Assembly (NCBI GenBank): GCA_900544235.1
Contig: UQUL01000017.1
Location: forward strand, 1-43,703
DNA: 43,703 nt
Reading direction: 5' to 3'
DNA from: an uncultured Collinsella sp.
GTDB taxonomy: Bacteria; Actinomycetota; Coriobacteriia; Coriobacteriales; Coriobacteriaceae
Positions 16,392 through 24,382 of the stretch are shown one piece after another. The stretch's first letter is position 1. Each line of letters starts with the position of its first letter. A program made the translations under genes and the position numbers. The notes beneath the pieces are model-generated. The model was given only the letters and a program-made list of their open reading frames with translations, made no database searches and had not been told where the DNA came from.

Positions 16392-17006
16392 TTATTGATT
16401 AATACAGTTGGCCACGCGATCAAAATACGAGCAGGCCGCGATATGCTCCGTTATGCGTCGCTGTCCCTCGGCGGTATCGACATCCCACAGCTCATAGGCG
16501 CGCGCTTCGACCAGCGCAACGTCGACGCGCCCTTTGAGGATCGAACCGCCGCCGTCCTTGCCCTCAAGACACATAAGTGCATCGAACAGTTCCGCCGGAA
16601 AGAGCACCGGGCTCGAAGGCTCACCGTTGCACGCAAGACGCACCGGATGTTTGCGGCCACGCTCGTCAAATGCACGAACCATGGCCTCAAAAGAATCCGA
16701 ACTCACGAGCGGCTGGTCGCCCGGCAAAAAGAGGCAACCTTTCCAGTTGCGTTCGACTCCCCACGAAAGGCCCGCACGGACGCTTTCGCTGCGCAGCTCG
16801 CCATCGTGCAGCACGCACGGGCAATGCTTGTCCTCGCAAATCTGAGCGACCTCGGGCCAACGCGTCGAAACCACGACGTCAAAGCCCCGGGGAACCGAAT
16901 CGATGGTCCGGGCAATCAGCGGCTCGCCATAGATATCGGCAAGCATCTTGTTAGAGCCAAACCGCTTGCCCTCGCCCGAAGCCATAATGACGCATCCAAG
17001 TTTCAT
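16392..17006 (-). CDS. MocA/YgfJ-type molybdenum cofactor nucleotidyltransferase
   Basis: MocA-type enzymes transfer CMP to molybdopterin to give the MCD cofactor of xanthine dehydrogenase-family enzymes. The NTP-transferase fold starts KLGCVIMASGEGKRFGSNKM (residues 2-21); LFLPGDQPLVSSD is the nucleotide/metal loop and SSPVLFP follows. I chose the ATG at 17006 (204 residues) with GGGAGG upstream; a longer frame upstream has no ribosome site. E. coli ygfJ occupies the same cluster. The hydantoinase gene follows eight bases later. Confidence 0.85.
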   Translation of the reverse strand: MKLGCVIMASGEGKRFGSNKMLADIYGEPLIARTIDSVPRGFDVVVSTRWPEVAQICEDKHCPCVLHDGELRSESVRAGLSWGVERNWKGCLFLPGDQPLVSSDSFEAMVRAFDERGRKHPVRLACNGEPSSPVLFPAELFDALMCLEGKDGGGSILKGRVDVALVEARAYELWDVDTAEGQRRITEHIAACSYFDRVANCINQ

Positions 17007-17091
17007 GGTGATACCTCCCCTGAAACCATCGTACCCATAACTCGCGCCGCGGGCATCCACATCGAAAGCGCTTATCCCGCACGCCCGCGAT

Positions 17092-17130
17092 ACAAAAAAG
17101 GGGCACCCCGCTGGTTGGCAGAGCGCCCCC
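17092..17130 (-). terminator. intrinsic terminator after ygeW
   Basis: On the minus strand a GC-rich hairpin (GGGGC / GCCCC arms at 17100-17104 and 17125-17129, an inner GCT/AGC pair and a bulge) is followed by six T residues. It would separate ygeW from mocA. Confidence 0.6.
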
Positions 17131-17156
17131 TTTACATGGCTTACCTCAACCCGGCT

Positions 17157-18359
17157 TTAGGCCTGGAGCCAACGGGCGGTGTTGCGCTCGTCGAGGGCCT
17201 TGAGGGTAGCGGCGGGATCGGCAACCTTCTGCAGGAACATCATGGCAGCGATGGCGTACGGCTTGTAGCTGGCCTCCTTGTACATGCCCACACGGTGCAT
17301 GTCGAAGACGTCGGCGTTGACCTCGCCGTGCTCGCAGGAGACACCGGAGATGTCGGCAGGCAGCGGGTGCATAAAGATGGTGTCCTGGCCGTTGGCGGTC
17401 TTCTCCATGAGCTCGGTCGTGGAGCACCAATCCTGATGGGTGGCGTTCTGGGCGAGCAGCTCCTTCTCGAGCGCAGCGATGCCGGCGTCGTCGCCCTCGG
17501 CGTACAGATTGGTACGCTTCTCCATGGCGGCAAACGGAGCCCAGCTCTTGGGGATCACGATGTCGGCGCCCTCGAAGGCCTCGGCCATGGTGTTGACCTG
17601 CTTAAAGGTGGTGCCGGACTCGGCGGCATAGCCGCGGGCGCGCTCGACGACCTCGGGCATGAGGTCGTAGCCCTCGGGGTGGGCCAGGGTGACGTCCATG
17701 CCAAAGCGGGGCAGCAGGCTGATCAGCGACTGCGGGCAGGACAGCGGCTTGCCGTAAGAGGGCGAATAGGCCCAGGTGACGGCAACCTTCTTGCCCTTGA
17801 GGTTCTCGAGGCCGCCAAACTCGTTGATGAGGTAGAGCATGTCGGCAGAGGACTGCGTGGGGTGGTCGGAATCGGACTGCAGGGAGATGAGCGTGGGACG
17901 GTGATCCAGAACGCCGTCCTCGTAGGCCTGCTGAACGGACTCGGAGACCTCGGCCATGTAGGCGTCGCCCTTGCCGATGTACATGTCGTCGCGGATGCCG
18001 ATGACGTCGGCCATGAAGGAGATCATGGTAGCGGTCTCGCGGACGGTCTCGCCGTGAGCGATCTGGGACTTCTTCTCGTCCAGGTCCTGCAGCTCGAGGC
18101 CGAGCAGGTTGGCGGCCTTAGAGAAGGAGAAGCGCGTACGGGTGGAGTTGTCACGGAACAGGGAGACGGCCAGGCCCGAGTCGAAGATCTTGGACGAAAC
18201 GTTGTTCTCACGCAGCTCGCGCAGTGCGTCGGCGACGATGTAGAGAGCCTTGAGCTCATCGGTGGTCTTGTCCCAGGTGTGCAGGAAGTCGCTGCCGTAC
18301 ATACCCTTAAAATCGAGGCCGTTCAGCTGCTCGACGAGCTCGGTAAACTTAGCGTCCAT
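17157..18359 (-). CDS. ygeW: knotted carbamoyltransferase YgeW
   Basis: YgeW belongs to the aspartate/ornithine carbamoyltransferase superfamily; its substrate is not firmly known. In catabolism it is thought to work toward carbamoyl phosphate. The carbamoyl phosphate site SLFRDNSTRTRFSF is near residue 90, the DHPTQSSADML site near 175, and MHPLPADISG near the C-terminus. Length 400 residues. I chose the ATG at 18359 (MDAKFTELVEQL) with AAAGGA upstream; the longer frame is non-coding by composition. It is followed by an intrinsic terminator. No carbamate kinase gene, the usual partner (yqeA/arcC), is present in the window. Confidence 0.93.
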   Translation of the reverse strand: MDAKFTELVEQLNGLDFKGMYGSDFLHTWDKTTDELKALYIVADALRELRENNVSSKIFDSGLAVSLFRDNSTRTRFSFSKAANLLGLELQDLDEKKSQIAHGETVRETATMISFMADVIGIRDDMYIGKGDAYMAEVSESVQQAYEDGVLDHRPTLISLQSDSDHPTQSSADMLYLINEFGGLENLKGKKVAVTWAYSPSYGKPLSCPQSLISLLPRFGMDVTLAHPEGYDLMPEVVERARGYAAESGTTFKQVNTMAEAFEGADIVIPKSWAPFAAMEKRTNLYAEGDDAGIAALEKELLAQNATHQDWCSTTELMEKTANGQDTIFMHPLPADISGVSCEHGEVNADVFDMHRVGMYKEASYKPYAIAAMMFLQKVADPAATLKALDERNTARWLQA

Positions 18360-18560
18360 GGAAATGTCCTTTCTAAAGATGAAACGATCGCAATGAGTAG
18401 ATGTGCTCCGGCATGCGCGTGTGGCTAGAACATGCAGAGCACCATGACGAGGACCCGCCACCGTTGAGGAAGCATGGGAGATAACGACCGCGGGCCCCAA
18501 GTCAACAGGGGGTGCCGGGGACACGAGCAGCCCCCGGCTCAACAAAATCGAGGAATGGGA
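18360..18560. other. 201-bp gap between ygeW and ygeY
   Basis: No gene is seen. A hairpin with GGGGG/CCCCC arms and an inner TGC/GCA (about 18508-18540) lies close to the ygeY stop codon but lacks a T-run. It suggests that ygeY and ygeW are only partly cotranscribed. Confidence 0.35.
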
Positions 18561-19946
18561 CTAATCGATCTTGTTGTTGGTCAGACCGGCGCGGAACACG
18601 GTGGCGTCGCCATCGGCCTTGCTCGGATCGTAGAGGTTCAGGGCAGCCACGTACATGGCAGCAGCGGTGACCAGGTCGTCCTTGTAGGTGACCTCGTTGG
18701 GAGCGTGAGCCTGAGACTCGGCACCCGGGCCAAAGCCCACGCAGGGGATGCCGTAGCGGCCCTGGATGGAAACGCAGTTCGTGGAGAAGGTCCACTTGTC
18801 GCACAGCGGGCGACCGGTGCGCTTGTCCATGCTGGGCTCGCAGCCGATGCGCTCGTCACCGAACATGGCCTTGTGGGCGTCGACGAGAGCCTTGACGTGC
18901 GGAGCGGTCTCCTTGTTGATCCACGTGGGGAAGTAAGCCTCGGTCTCGTAGACCTCGCCGGTCCAGGACGGACGGTCGTACATGTACATGGAGACCTTCA
19001 CGTCGTCGCCGTACTTCTTGGCGGCCGGCAGGTTGCGGATCTCGTCCAGGCAGGACTCCCAGGTCTCGCCGGCGGTCATGCGACGGTCGATGGAGATGGC
19101 GCAGGAATCGGCCACGGCGCAGCGGCTGGGGCTGGTGTAGAAGATCTGGCTGACGGTGCAGGTGCCGCGGCCCAGGAAGCGGGCATCCTCGTAGTGCTCG
19201 GGGTTGTACTTGGGGTCGAGCATCTTGACGAGACCCTTGATGTCGGTCGACTCGTCGCAGCCGTTGTTGTTGAGGGCGCGGACGTCGGCGATGATGTCAG
19301 CCATCTTGTAGATGGCGTTGTCGCCGCGGTCGGGAGCAGAGCCGTGGCAGGAGGTACCGTGAACGTCGACGCGGATCTCCATACGGCCGCGGTGACCGCG
19401 ATAGATGCCGCCGTCGGTGGGCTCAGTGGAAATGACAAACTCGGGCTTAATGCCGTCCTTGTTGTAGATGTACTGCCAGCACATGCCGTCGCAGTCCTCT
19501 TCCTGGACGGTGCCGACGACCATGATCTTGTAGCCCTCGGGGATGAGGCCCATGTCCTTCATCATCTTGGCAGCATAGGTAGCAGAAGCCATGCCGCCCT
19601 CCTGGTCGGAGCCGCCGCGGCCGTAGATGATCTCGTCGGTCTCGTAGCCCTCATAAGGATCGGCATCCCAGTTCTCGATGTTGCCGATGCCGACGGTGTC
19701 GATGTGGGAGTCGATGGCGATGATCTTGTCGCCCTCGCCCATAAAGCCCATGACGTTGCCCAGGCCGTCGACCTTGACCTCGTCATAGCCAAGGCTCTCC
19801 ATCTCGGCCTTGATGCAGGCAACAACCTCACCCTCCTCGCAGGACTCAGAGGGATGGGAGATCATAGCGCGCAGGAAGCGAGTCATATCAGCACGATGAG
19901 ACTCAGCAGCAGCCTTGATAGCGTCGAAATCGAGTTCTTTAGCCAT
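18561..19946 (-). CDS. ygeY: M20 family metallohydrolase YgeY
   Basis: YgeY is a zinc-dependent M20 amidohydrolase/peptidase of the purine-diaminopropionate cluster; its natural substrate is uncertain. The metal motif AIDSHIDTVG is at about residues 76-85, GRGGSDQEGGMAS follows near 109 with the bridging Asp, and GTVQEEDCDG near 150 holds the general base and metal Glu pair. The lid domain (residues about 190-320) carries DVHGTSCHGSAP. Length 461 residues. ATG with AAAGG nine bases upstream. It lies 74 bases after ygeX. Confidence 0.92.
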   Translation of the reverse strand: MAKELDFDAIKAAAESHRADMTRFLRAMISHPSESCEEGEVVACIKAEMESLGYDEVKVDGLGNVMGFMGEGDKIIAIDSHIDTVGIGNIENWDADPYEGYETDEIIYGRGGSDQEGGMASATYAAKMMKDMGLIPEGYKIMVVGTVQEEDCDGMCWQYIYNKDGIKPEFVISTEPTDGGIYRGHRGRMEIRVDVHGTSCHGSAPDRGDNAIYKMADIIADVRALNNNGCDESTDIKGLVKMLDPKYNPEHYEDARFLGRGTCTVSQIFYTSPSRCAVADSCAISIDRRMTAGETWESCLDEIRNLPAAKKYGDDVKVSMYMYDRPSWTGEVYETEAYFPTWINKETAPHVKALVDAHKAMFGDERIGCEPSMDKRTGRPLCDKWTFSTNCVSIQGRYGIPCVGFGPGAESQAHAPNEVTYKDDLVTAAAMYVAALNLYDPSKADGDATVFRAGLTNNKID

Positions 19947-19986
19947 TGTTCATAACCTTTCAAACGAAGGAATCTACCTGTGAGGT

Positions 19987-20013
19987 GGCGGAGCGATACC
20001 TATTTACTCCGCC
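19987..20013. other. hairpin between ygeX and ygeY
   Basis: GGCGGAG / CTCCGCC, a 7-bp perfect stem with a 13-base AT-rich loop, just past the ygeX stop codon. There is no T-run; it may tune expression between the two genes. Confidence 0.35.
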
Positions 20014-20020
20014 CCAACGA

Positions 20021-21235
20021 TTAGCAAGTGGGATATTCGCCTTCCCAAACAATGCGGCGATACTGGTCGGGATCCGTATCGCCCTCGGTGGAGAAGCAGA
20101 GCACGGAGCTCGTCTTGTCCAGGCCGATGAGCTCCTTGAGCTCGGCGTACTCGGGATCGAGCATGAGGGTCTCGACCAGGCCGGTGGTCACAGCGCCGGA
20201 CTCGCCGGAAATGACGCGCGGGTCGCCCTTCTCGGGAGCGCCCAGGGTGCGCATGCCGCGAGCGGTGACCCAGTCGGGACAGGACACGAAGGCGGTGGCG
20301 TGGTTGCGCAGGATATCCCAGCCCAGAATGTTGGGCTCGCCGCAGCACAGACCGGCCATGATGGAAGGCATGTCGCCGTCCACGATGCGCGGGTCGCCGT
20401 CGCCGGCGGCAGCGCCCTTGTACAGACAGGCGGCAGGCGCGCACTCGACCACAACAAAGGTGGGCGGGTTATCGGGATACAGGTTGGTGAAGTAGCCCAC
20501 CACGGCACCGGCGAGCGAACCCACGCCAGCCTGGACAAACACGTGGGTCGGGCGGTTGATGGCCATCTCGCGCAGCTGCTCGGCAGCCTCGGAAGCCATG
20601 GTGCCGTAGCCCTCCATGATCCAAGACGGGATCTTCTCGTAGCCCTCCCAGGCGGTGTCCTGAACGATGACGCCGCGCTCGCAGGCGTCGGCCTCGGCGG
20701 CGGCCATGCGCACGCACTCGTCGTAGTTGACCTCTTCGATGGTCACCGTTGCGCCCTCGGCGGCGATGTTATCGAAGCGGGGCTTAGTGGAACCCTTGGG
20801 CATGTGAACGACGGCCTTCTGGCCCAGCTTGTTGGCAGCCCATGCCACGCCGCGGCCATGGTTGCCGTCGGTGGCGGTAAAGAAGGTGGCCTGGCCAAAG
20901 TCCTCGGCCAGCTGATCGGAGGTCAGGTAATCGAAGGTGCAGTCGGCAACGTCCTTGCCGGTCTCGTCGGCAATGTAGTTGGCCATGGCAAATGAGCCGC
21001 CCAGAACCTTAAAGGCGTTGAGGCCAAAGCGATAGCTCTCGTCCTTAACGCACAGGTTGGAAAGGCCCAGGCGCGCAGCCTGACCATCCAGGCGGGCAAG
21101 CGGAGTGACGGTGTACTGGGGGAACGACTGGTGGAAGGCGCGGGCCTTCTTCACGTGGTCGAGACTCATGATTCCCAAGTGCTTGTCATCGCTCTTGGGC
21201 ATCGTGTTGCTCGCCCACTGGATCTTATCGGCCAT
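20021..21235 (-). CDS. ygeX: 2,3-diaminopropionate ammonia-lyase
   Basis: This PLP enzyme splits 2,3-diaminopropionate into pyruvate and two ammonia. The PLP lysine is K76 in RFGLNAFKVLGGSFAMANY, matching the position in the E. coli enzyme. The substrate/PLP loop TATDGNHGRGVAWAA is near residue 120 and the phosphate-binding VQAGVGSLAGAVVG is near 235. Length 404 residues. ATG with AAGGAG eight bases upstream. It is the first gene of this arm of module A and is divergent from a YheO-type regulator over a dyad-rich region, so that regulator probably controls it. Confidence 0.95.
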   Translation of the reverse strand: MADKIQWASNTMPKSDDKHLGIMSLDHVKKARAFHQSFPQYTVTPLARLDGQAARLGLSNLCVKDESYRFGLNAFKVLGGSFAMANYIADETGKDVADCTFDYLTSDQLAEDFGQATFFTATDGNHGRGVAWAANKLGQKAVVHMPKGSTKPRFDNIAAEGATVTIEEVNYDECVRMAAAEADACERGVIVQDTAWEGYEKIPSWIMEGYGTMASEAAEQLREMAINRPTHVFVQAGVGSLAGAVVGYFTNLYPDNPPTFVVVECAPAACLYKGAAAGDGDPRIVDGDMPSIMAGLCCGEPNILGWDILRNHATAFVSCPDWVTARGMRTLGAPEKGDPRVISGESGAVTTGLVETLMLDPEYAELKELIGLDKTSSVLCFSTEGDTDPDQYRRIVWEGEYPTC

Positions 21236-21512
21236 ACGGTGAACTCCTTAAGTCCTCTCTTGCCGGCCCCCGCATACGCGTTTCAGCCCGATCCCATTCA
21301 CACGGCTGAACTTTTATGTGGATGCCAAACAAAAAGTTTGTTAGTAATGTTCTATCACACTTTTTGATTGGCAAACCTAACAAATTGTTTGTTGCCGTAA
21401 TCGGTACTTTTTCGCCGCCGAACGGTCATGAATTGCCTTGTTGATGGATTTGTTTGCGGTCATGTGTGGTTTATGGCACAGTGAGCCCAAACTAATTTTT
21501 AGGAAGGCACCT
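21236..21512. promoter_or_regulatory. ygeX / YheO-type regulator intergenic region with dyad operators
   Basis: Two related AT-rich sites lie in inverted orientation: AACAAAAAGTTTGTTAG (21328-21344) and CTAACAAATTGTTTGTT (21377-21393), which match at 15 of 17 positions when one is reverse-complemented. Each holds its own dyad, CAAAC-N5-GTTTG (21326-21340) and AACAA-A-TTGTT (21379-21389). They are well placed as operators of the adjacent PAS-HTH regulator. Promoter boxes are not clear enough to call. Confidence 0.6.
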
Positions 21513-22166
21513 ATGACCCCCGCACAGATTGAGTTTTATAAGCGCCTTGCACACGGCTTGGCGCTCCAATTTGGCCCCAACTGCGAAATCGTCGTCCACG
21601 ATCTGGAGACCGAGGACGTGGACCACTCCATCGTAGTGATCGAAAACGGCCACGTCAGCGGACGCAAACTGGGTGACGGCCCCAGCCATATCGTGTTTGA
21701 GTCCATGCACGAGGGCACCACCGACGTACACGACCGCGAGCCGTACCTCACTAAAACCACCGATGGCAAGCTGCTCAAGTCCTCTACCATCTTTATCCGC
21801 AACGACGAGGGCAAGCCCGTCGGCATTTTGGGCATCAACTTTGACATTACGCTCATGAAGGCTTTTGAGCGTTCGCTCGACGCCTTTACCGGCACCGGCG
21901 GCACGGGCTATACCGAGCCCGAGCCCATTACCAAGAACATCGGCGACCTGCTCGAGGACCTGCTGCACGAGTGCGAACAGTTTGTGGGCAAGCCCGCGGC
22001 ACTCATGACCAAAGACGAGCGCATTCGTGCCATTGGCTACCTCGACCGTCGCGGCGCCTTCCTCATTTCCAAGTCGAGCGAGCGCGCCTGCGAGTTCTTT
22101 GGCATCTCCAAGTACAGCTTCTATAGCTACCTCAATGAGGCCAAGGCGGCGGCCGGCGACAAGTAG
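21513..22166 (+). CDS. YheO-type PAS-HTH transcriptional regulator
   Basis: This 217-residue protein fits the YheO/DauR family: an N-terminal YheO PAS-like ligand domain (residues about 1-115, with CEIVVHDLE, NGHVSGRKLGDG and PVGILGINFDIT) and a C-terminal HTH of the HTH_22 type (about 155-212, IRAIGYLDRRGAFLISKSSE then FFGISKYSFYSYL). Such proteins are repressors that sense small catabolic substrates. I chose the ATG at 21513 because AGGAAGG lies upstream. It is divergent from ygeX and similar in plan to the regulator at 42931-43587, so the two modules each have a copy. Confidence 0.85.
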   Translation: MTPAQIEFYKRLAHGLALQFGPNCEIVVHDLETEDVDHSIVVIENGHVSGRKLGDGPSHIVFESMHEGTTDVHDREPYLTKTTDGKLLKSSTIFIRNDEGKPVGILGINFDITLMKAFERSLDAFTGTGGTGYTEPEPITKNIGDLLEDLLHECEQFVGKPAALMTKDERIRAIGYLDRRGAFLISKSSERACEFFGISKYSFYSYLNEAKAAAGDK

Positions 22167-22289
22167 GCACTCGCCTGGATTGCCCCTCCCCTTTTGGGCG
22201 CGAGTTCTGGAAAGCACGAATCCAAGACCGAGCCGCTTGGGAAGTTCCATATAATCGATGTCATTAGTATTTCGAAAGGATGGGACAGA

Positions 22290-23276
22290 ATGGCGTTGAG
22301 CAAGGCATCATGCACCGGTCGCGGATTGATTCCGGCAATTGGTGGACATGTGCACCGCATGTTCGATGAGGGTGAAGACGACCTGTTTTCGCTAAGCCTT
22401 GACGACGTGATGGATGATCGCCCGTGGACCGCCGACGAACTCATGGGCGGCGGGGCTCGCCCGTCAAGCCCCAATCCCGCGCTTGCGCCTAAGCCCGCAT
22501 CTGCGCCGACTCCTGCGCAGTCGCCTGTTTCGGCGCCCGCGCCTACGCCCGCACCCACTTCGGCGCCCACGCCCGCTCCCCGCCCCGCAAGCGACCCGTC
22601 CGAGACGGCGGCATTTCTCGCTGCAGCGACGCAGGGCAAATCGGCCGACAGCACTGTTATGTACAGCGCCCAGCAGTTGCCTGTTCCTGCGGCACGCAAG
22701 CCTCCGGTCGCAAGGCTCGATGAGCCCGTTGCCCATCAAGTTGCCTACGATTCCTGGGCTGCAGCCGATCTGGATGAGACCTCTACCGGCATGCCGGCGC
22801 TCGATGTTCCAGTTAACCCGCTTTTTGCCGCCGACACGAGCGCCGCGGGCTATGAGGGCGGTGCGACATATTCCGATTATTCCGATGGCCATGCTGGCAC
22901 CGGTCGCATCGAGACCGAGGATTATGGCACCGCATCGAGCGATTATCTCAACGATCCGTACGCCGCCACGCCTGCACCGGAATATGACCCGGAGGCCGCA
23001 TCCGCGCCGGCGTATACCAAAAGCACGGGCGAAGAGCGCTTCGCCGATTATTACGTCGAGGAAAAGGCGCTGCGTTTCTCGGAATTTCCGCAGGCAGTCA
23101 AGGTTGCCTTTATCGCCATTATCATTGCCCTGCTCGGCGTCATTGCGTTTGAGGGATTCCAGCTGTTCCGCGGCCCCACCGCGTCCGAATCGGCAACGCA
23201 GCAAAAAGAGGACGACAACCAGTACCTGGACATCAACACCCTCAAGGGCGACCCCAACGACGGGGACGATGAGTAG
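22290..23276 (+). CDS. proline-rich single-pass membrane protein of unknown function
   Basis: The 328-residue protein is not recognised. An N-terminal segment (residues 1-60, with acidic FDEGEDDLFSLSLDDVMDD) is followed by a long Pro/Ala low-complexity linker (about 60-115), a Tyr/Asp/Ala-rich disordered stretch, and one membrane helix (VKVAFIAIIIALLGVIAFEG, about residues 270-290). A 36-residue acidic tail follows. The lack of a signal peptide and the basic residues before the helix suggest the long N-terminal part is cytoplasmic. ATG at 22290 with AAAGGA upstream; a longer upstream frame is less likely. Its neighbours do not suggest a role. Confidence 0.7.
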   Translation: MALSKASCTGRGLIPAIGGHVHRMFDEGEDDLFSLSLDDVMDDRPWTADELMGGGARPSSPNPALAPKPASAPTPAQSPVSAPAPTPAPTSAPTPAPRPASDPSETAAFLAAATQGKSADSTVMYSAQQLPVPAARKPPVARLDEPVAHQVAYDSWAAADLDETSTGMPALDVPVNPLFAADTSAAGYEGGATYSDYSDGHAGTGRIETEDYGTASSDYLNDPYAATPAPEYDPEAASAPAYTKSTGEERFADYYVEEKALRFSEFPQAVKVAFIAIIIALLGVIAFEGFQLFRGPTASESATQQKEDDNQYLDINTLKGDPNDGDDE

Positions 23277-23347
23277 CGAGAGCTGAAGGCGGCCGCAGGA
23301 TCCCGCATCCAGCGCCGGCTTCTAAGTGCTGTTTTGTCATCCAGCCA

Positions 23348-23423
23348 CACTTTTCCGAAGTTTTAAGGTGCCTATTTCGACACTTTTCCGTACTTTTACA
23401 CGGCTGATTTCGACACTTTTCCG
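23348..23423. repeat. 33-bp tandem repeat, about 2.3 units
   Basis: CACTTTTCCG recurs at exact 33-base steps (23348, 23381, 23414), and ATTTCGA precedes the second and third copies. The middle of the unit varies. It lies past the end of the membrane-protein gene. Confidence 0.75.
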
Positions 23424-23455
23424 GATGAAAGCCGAATAATCACTTGGGAAACCAA

Positions 23456-23485
23456 CGCCATCCGCGCGTCATTTCGCGGATGGCG
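23456..23485. terminator. strong hairpin upstream of the 23642 gene
   Basis: CGCCATCCGCG / CGCGGATGGCG, 11 bp perfect, 8-base loop. Only a weak T-rich tail follows on the plus strand (CTTGATTTC). Probably a terminator for the plus-strand transcript of the membrane-protein gene. Confidence 0.4.
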
Positions 23486-23641
23486 CTTGATTTCTGTCCG
23501 TACACGTTGATAGACTTCCTCTTGCCTGCAAGGAGCGGGCGCGTTTTATCCAGAGTCGGGGTAGAGAGTTGGCTCCACGATCCCGACGCCAACCGGCCAA
23601 GAGGCACGGTGGCCCTGCCAACATCGATGAAAGGAGTCCGT

Positions 23642-24067
23642 ATGGACAATTTCTCCGTGCGCAGTGAGCGCAACTTCCACAACCTGGTCGTCAAACCGAA
23701 TCACATGCATCTTCTGGATAAGCCAAATGGCTACGCCTCGGCCATGGTCAAGAGCAGCCTCTCCCACCAGATGCGTTTTACGGTGCAAAAGCTCGAGGAA
23801 GAGCTCTGCGTTGCCGGCAATCCGCACGTACTGCAGATCAAGCTGCTCGGAAACGACTCTCGCGAGCCTTTGAGCTGGAAGCTCTTTACCGACGGCGCGT
23901 GCGTTGCGGACGGATCCGGCGCCTTTGCCCGCGGGTGCTTCTACGAGGGAGCCGAGGTATTCCTGGACCTGTGCCGCGACGCCGTCGAGGCTGCCGAGCT
24001 GCGCCAGTGGAGTCAAAGGGAGTACGAGCTGCTGAGTGCCGCGCGCGGGATTGCGGGGGGGGTGTAG
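23642..24067 (+). CDS. conserved-looking protein of unknown function
   Basis: A 141-residue soluble protein, not recognised. It begins MDNFSVRSERNFHNLVVKPN and has no signal peptide or membrane segment. An internal stretch (FTVQKLEEELCVAGNPHVLQ) is predicted helical and a Gly-rich C-terminus ends IAGGV after an eight-G run. ATG at 23642 with AAGGAG six to seven bases upstream is far better than the longer frame. It is flanked by repeats and by a possible gene remnant on the other strand. Confidence 0.6.
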   Translation: MDNFSVRSERNFHNLVVKPNHMHLLDKPNGYASAMVKSSLSHQMRFTVQKLEEELCVAGNPHVLQIKLLGNDSREPLSWKLFTDGACVADGSGAFARGCFYEGAEVFLDLCRDAVEAAELRQWSQREYELLSAARGIAGGV

Positions 24068-24382
24068 GAACAGAAGCCTCATGACGGTGGCCTCAGCTGG
24101 AATGACGTATCGCTCGATGAATGATCTCAACAACGTAGCCGATGCGCTGCATTTCACCTCAAAGGCATTGAGCGATCGGGCGGCGTCTAGCATTTCTTTG
24201 ATATCCCCAATTGATTGTTCCGAGAAAGTCTCTTCATGCCTTCATAATCGCCCTTACGAGAAACTTTGACAAGACAGGCGTCCATATGCCGTCTCTAAAC
24301 TAACGAGCCGTTCGCGGAAAGAACATCTGGCTAACGTGAGCCAAAGATATACTGGTATCGTTGCAGCAATTATGGAAGATCG
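24068..24382. other. intergenic region upstream of the surface protein
   Basis: Apart from the possible minus-strand remnant, it holds a candidate -10 box TATACT (24348-24353) about 30 bases before the surface-protein start, without a clear -35. Confidence 0.3.
24070..24285 (-). pseudogene. possible frameshifted gene remnant
   Basis: On the minus strand an ATG at 24285 opens MDACLVKVSRKGDYEGMK; a second frame then continues ETFSEQSIGDIKEMLDAARS and LNAFEVKCSASATLLRSFIE, RYVIPAEATVMRLL. The two pieces join with a one-base shift near 24230-24240. The composition is protein-like but no family is recognised, and GC-rich DNA often gives such frames by chance. The plus-strand frame here is less convincing. 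Confidence 0.25.

Larger units (their letters stand above)
23277..23641. other. 365-bp intergenic region with short repeats
   Basis: No supported gene. It contains two and a half copies of a 33-bp repeat beginning CACTTTTCCG (23348, 23381, 23414) and an 11-bp perfect hairpin (23456-23485). These are listed separately. Confidence 0.6.

Noticed and set aside
16395..18428. 677-codon plus-strand frame opposite mocA and ygeW
   Set aside because: It crosses two real minus-strand genes and their terminator and has no ribosome site or recognisable domain.
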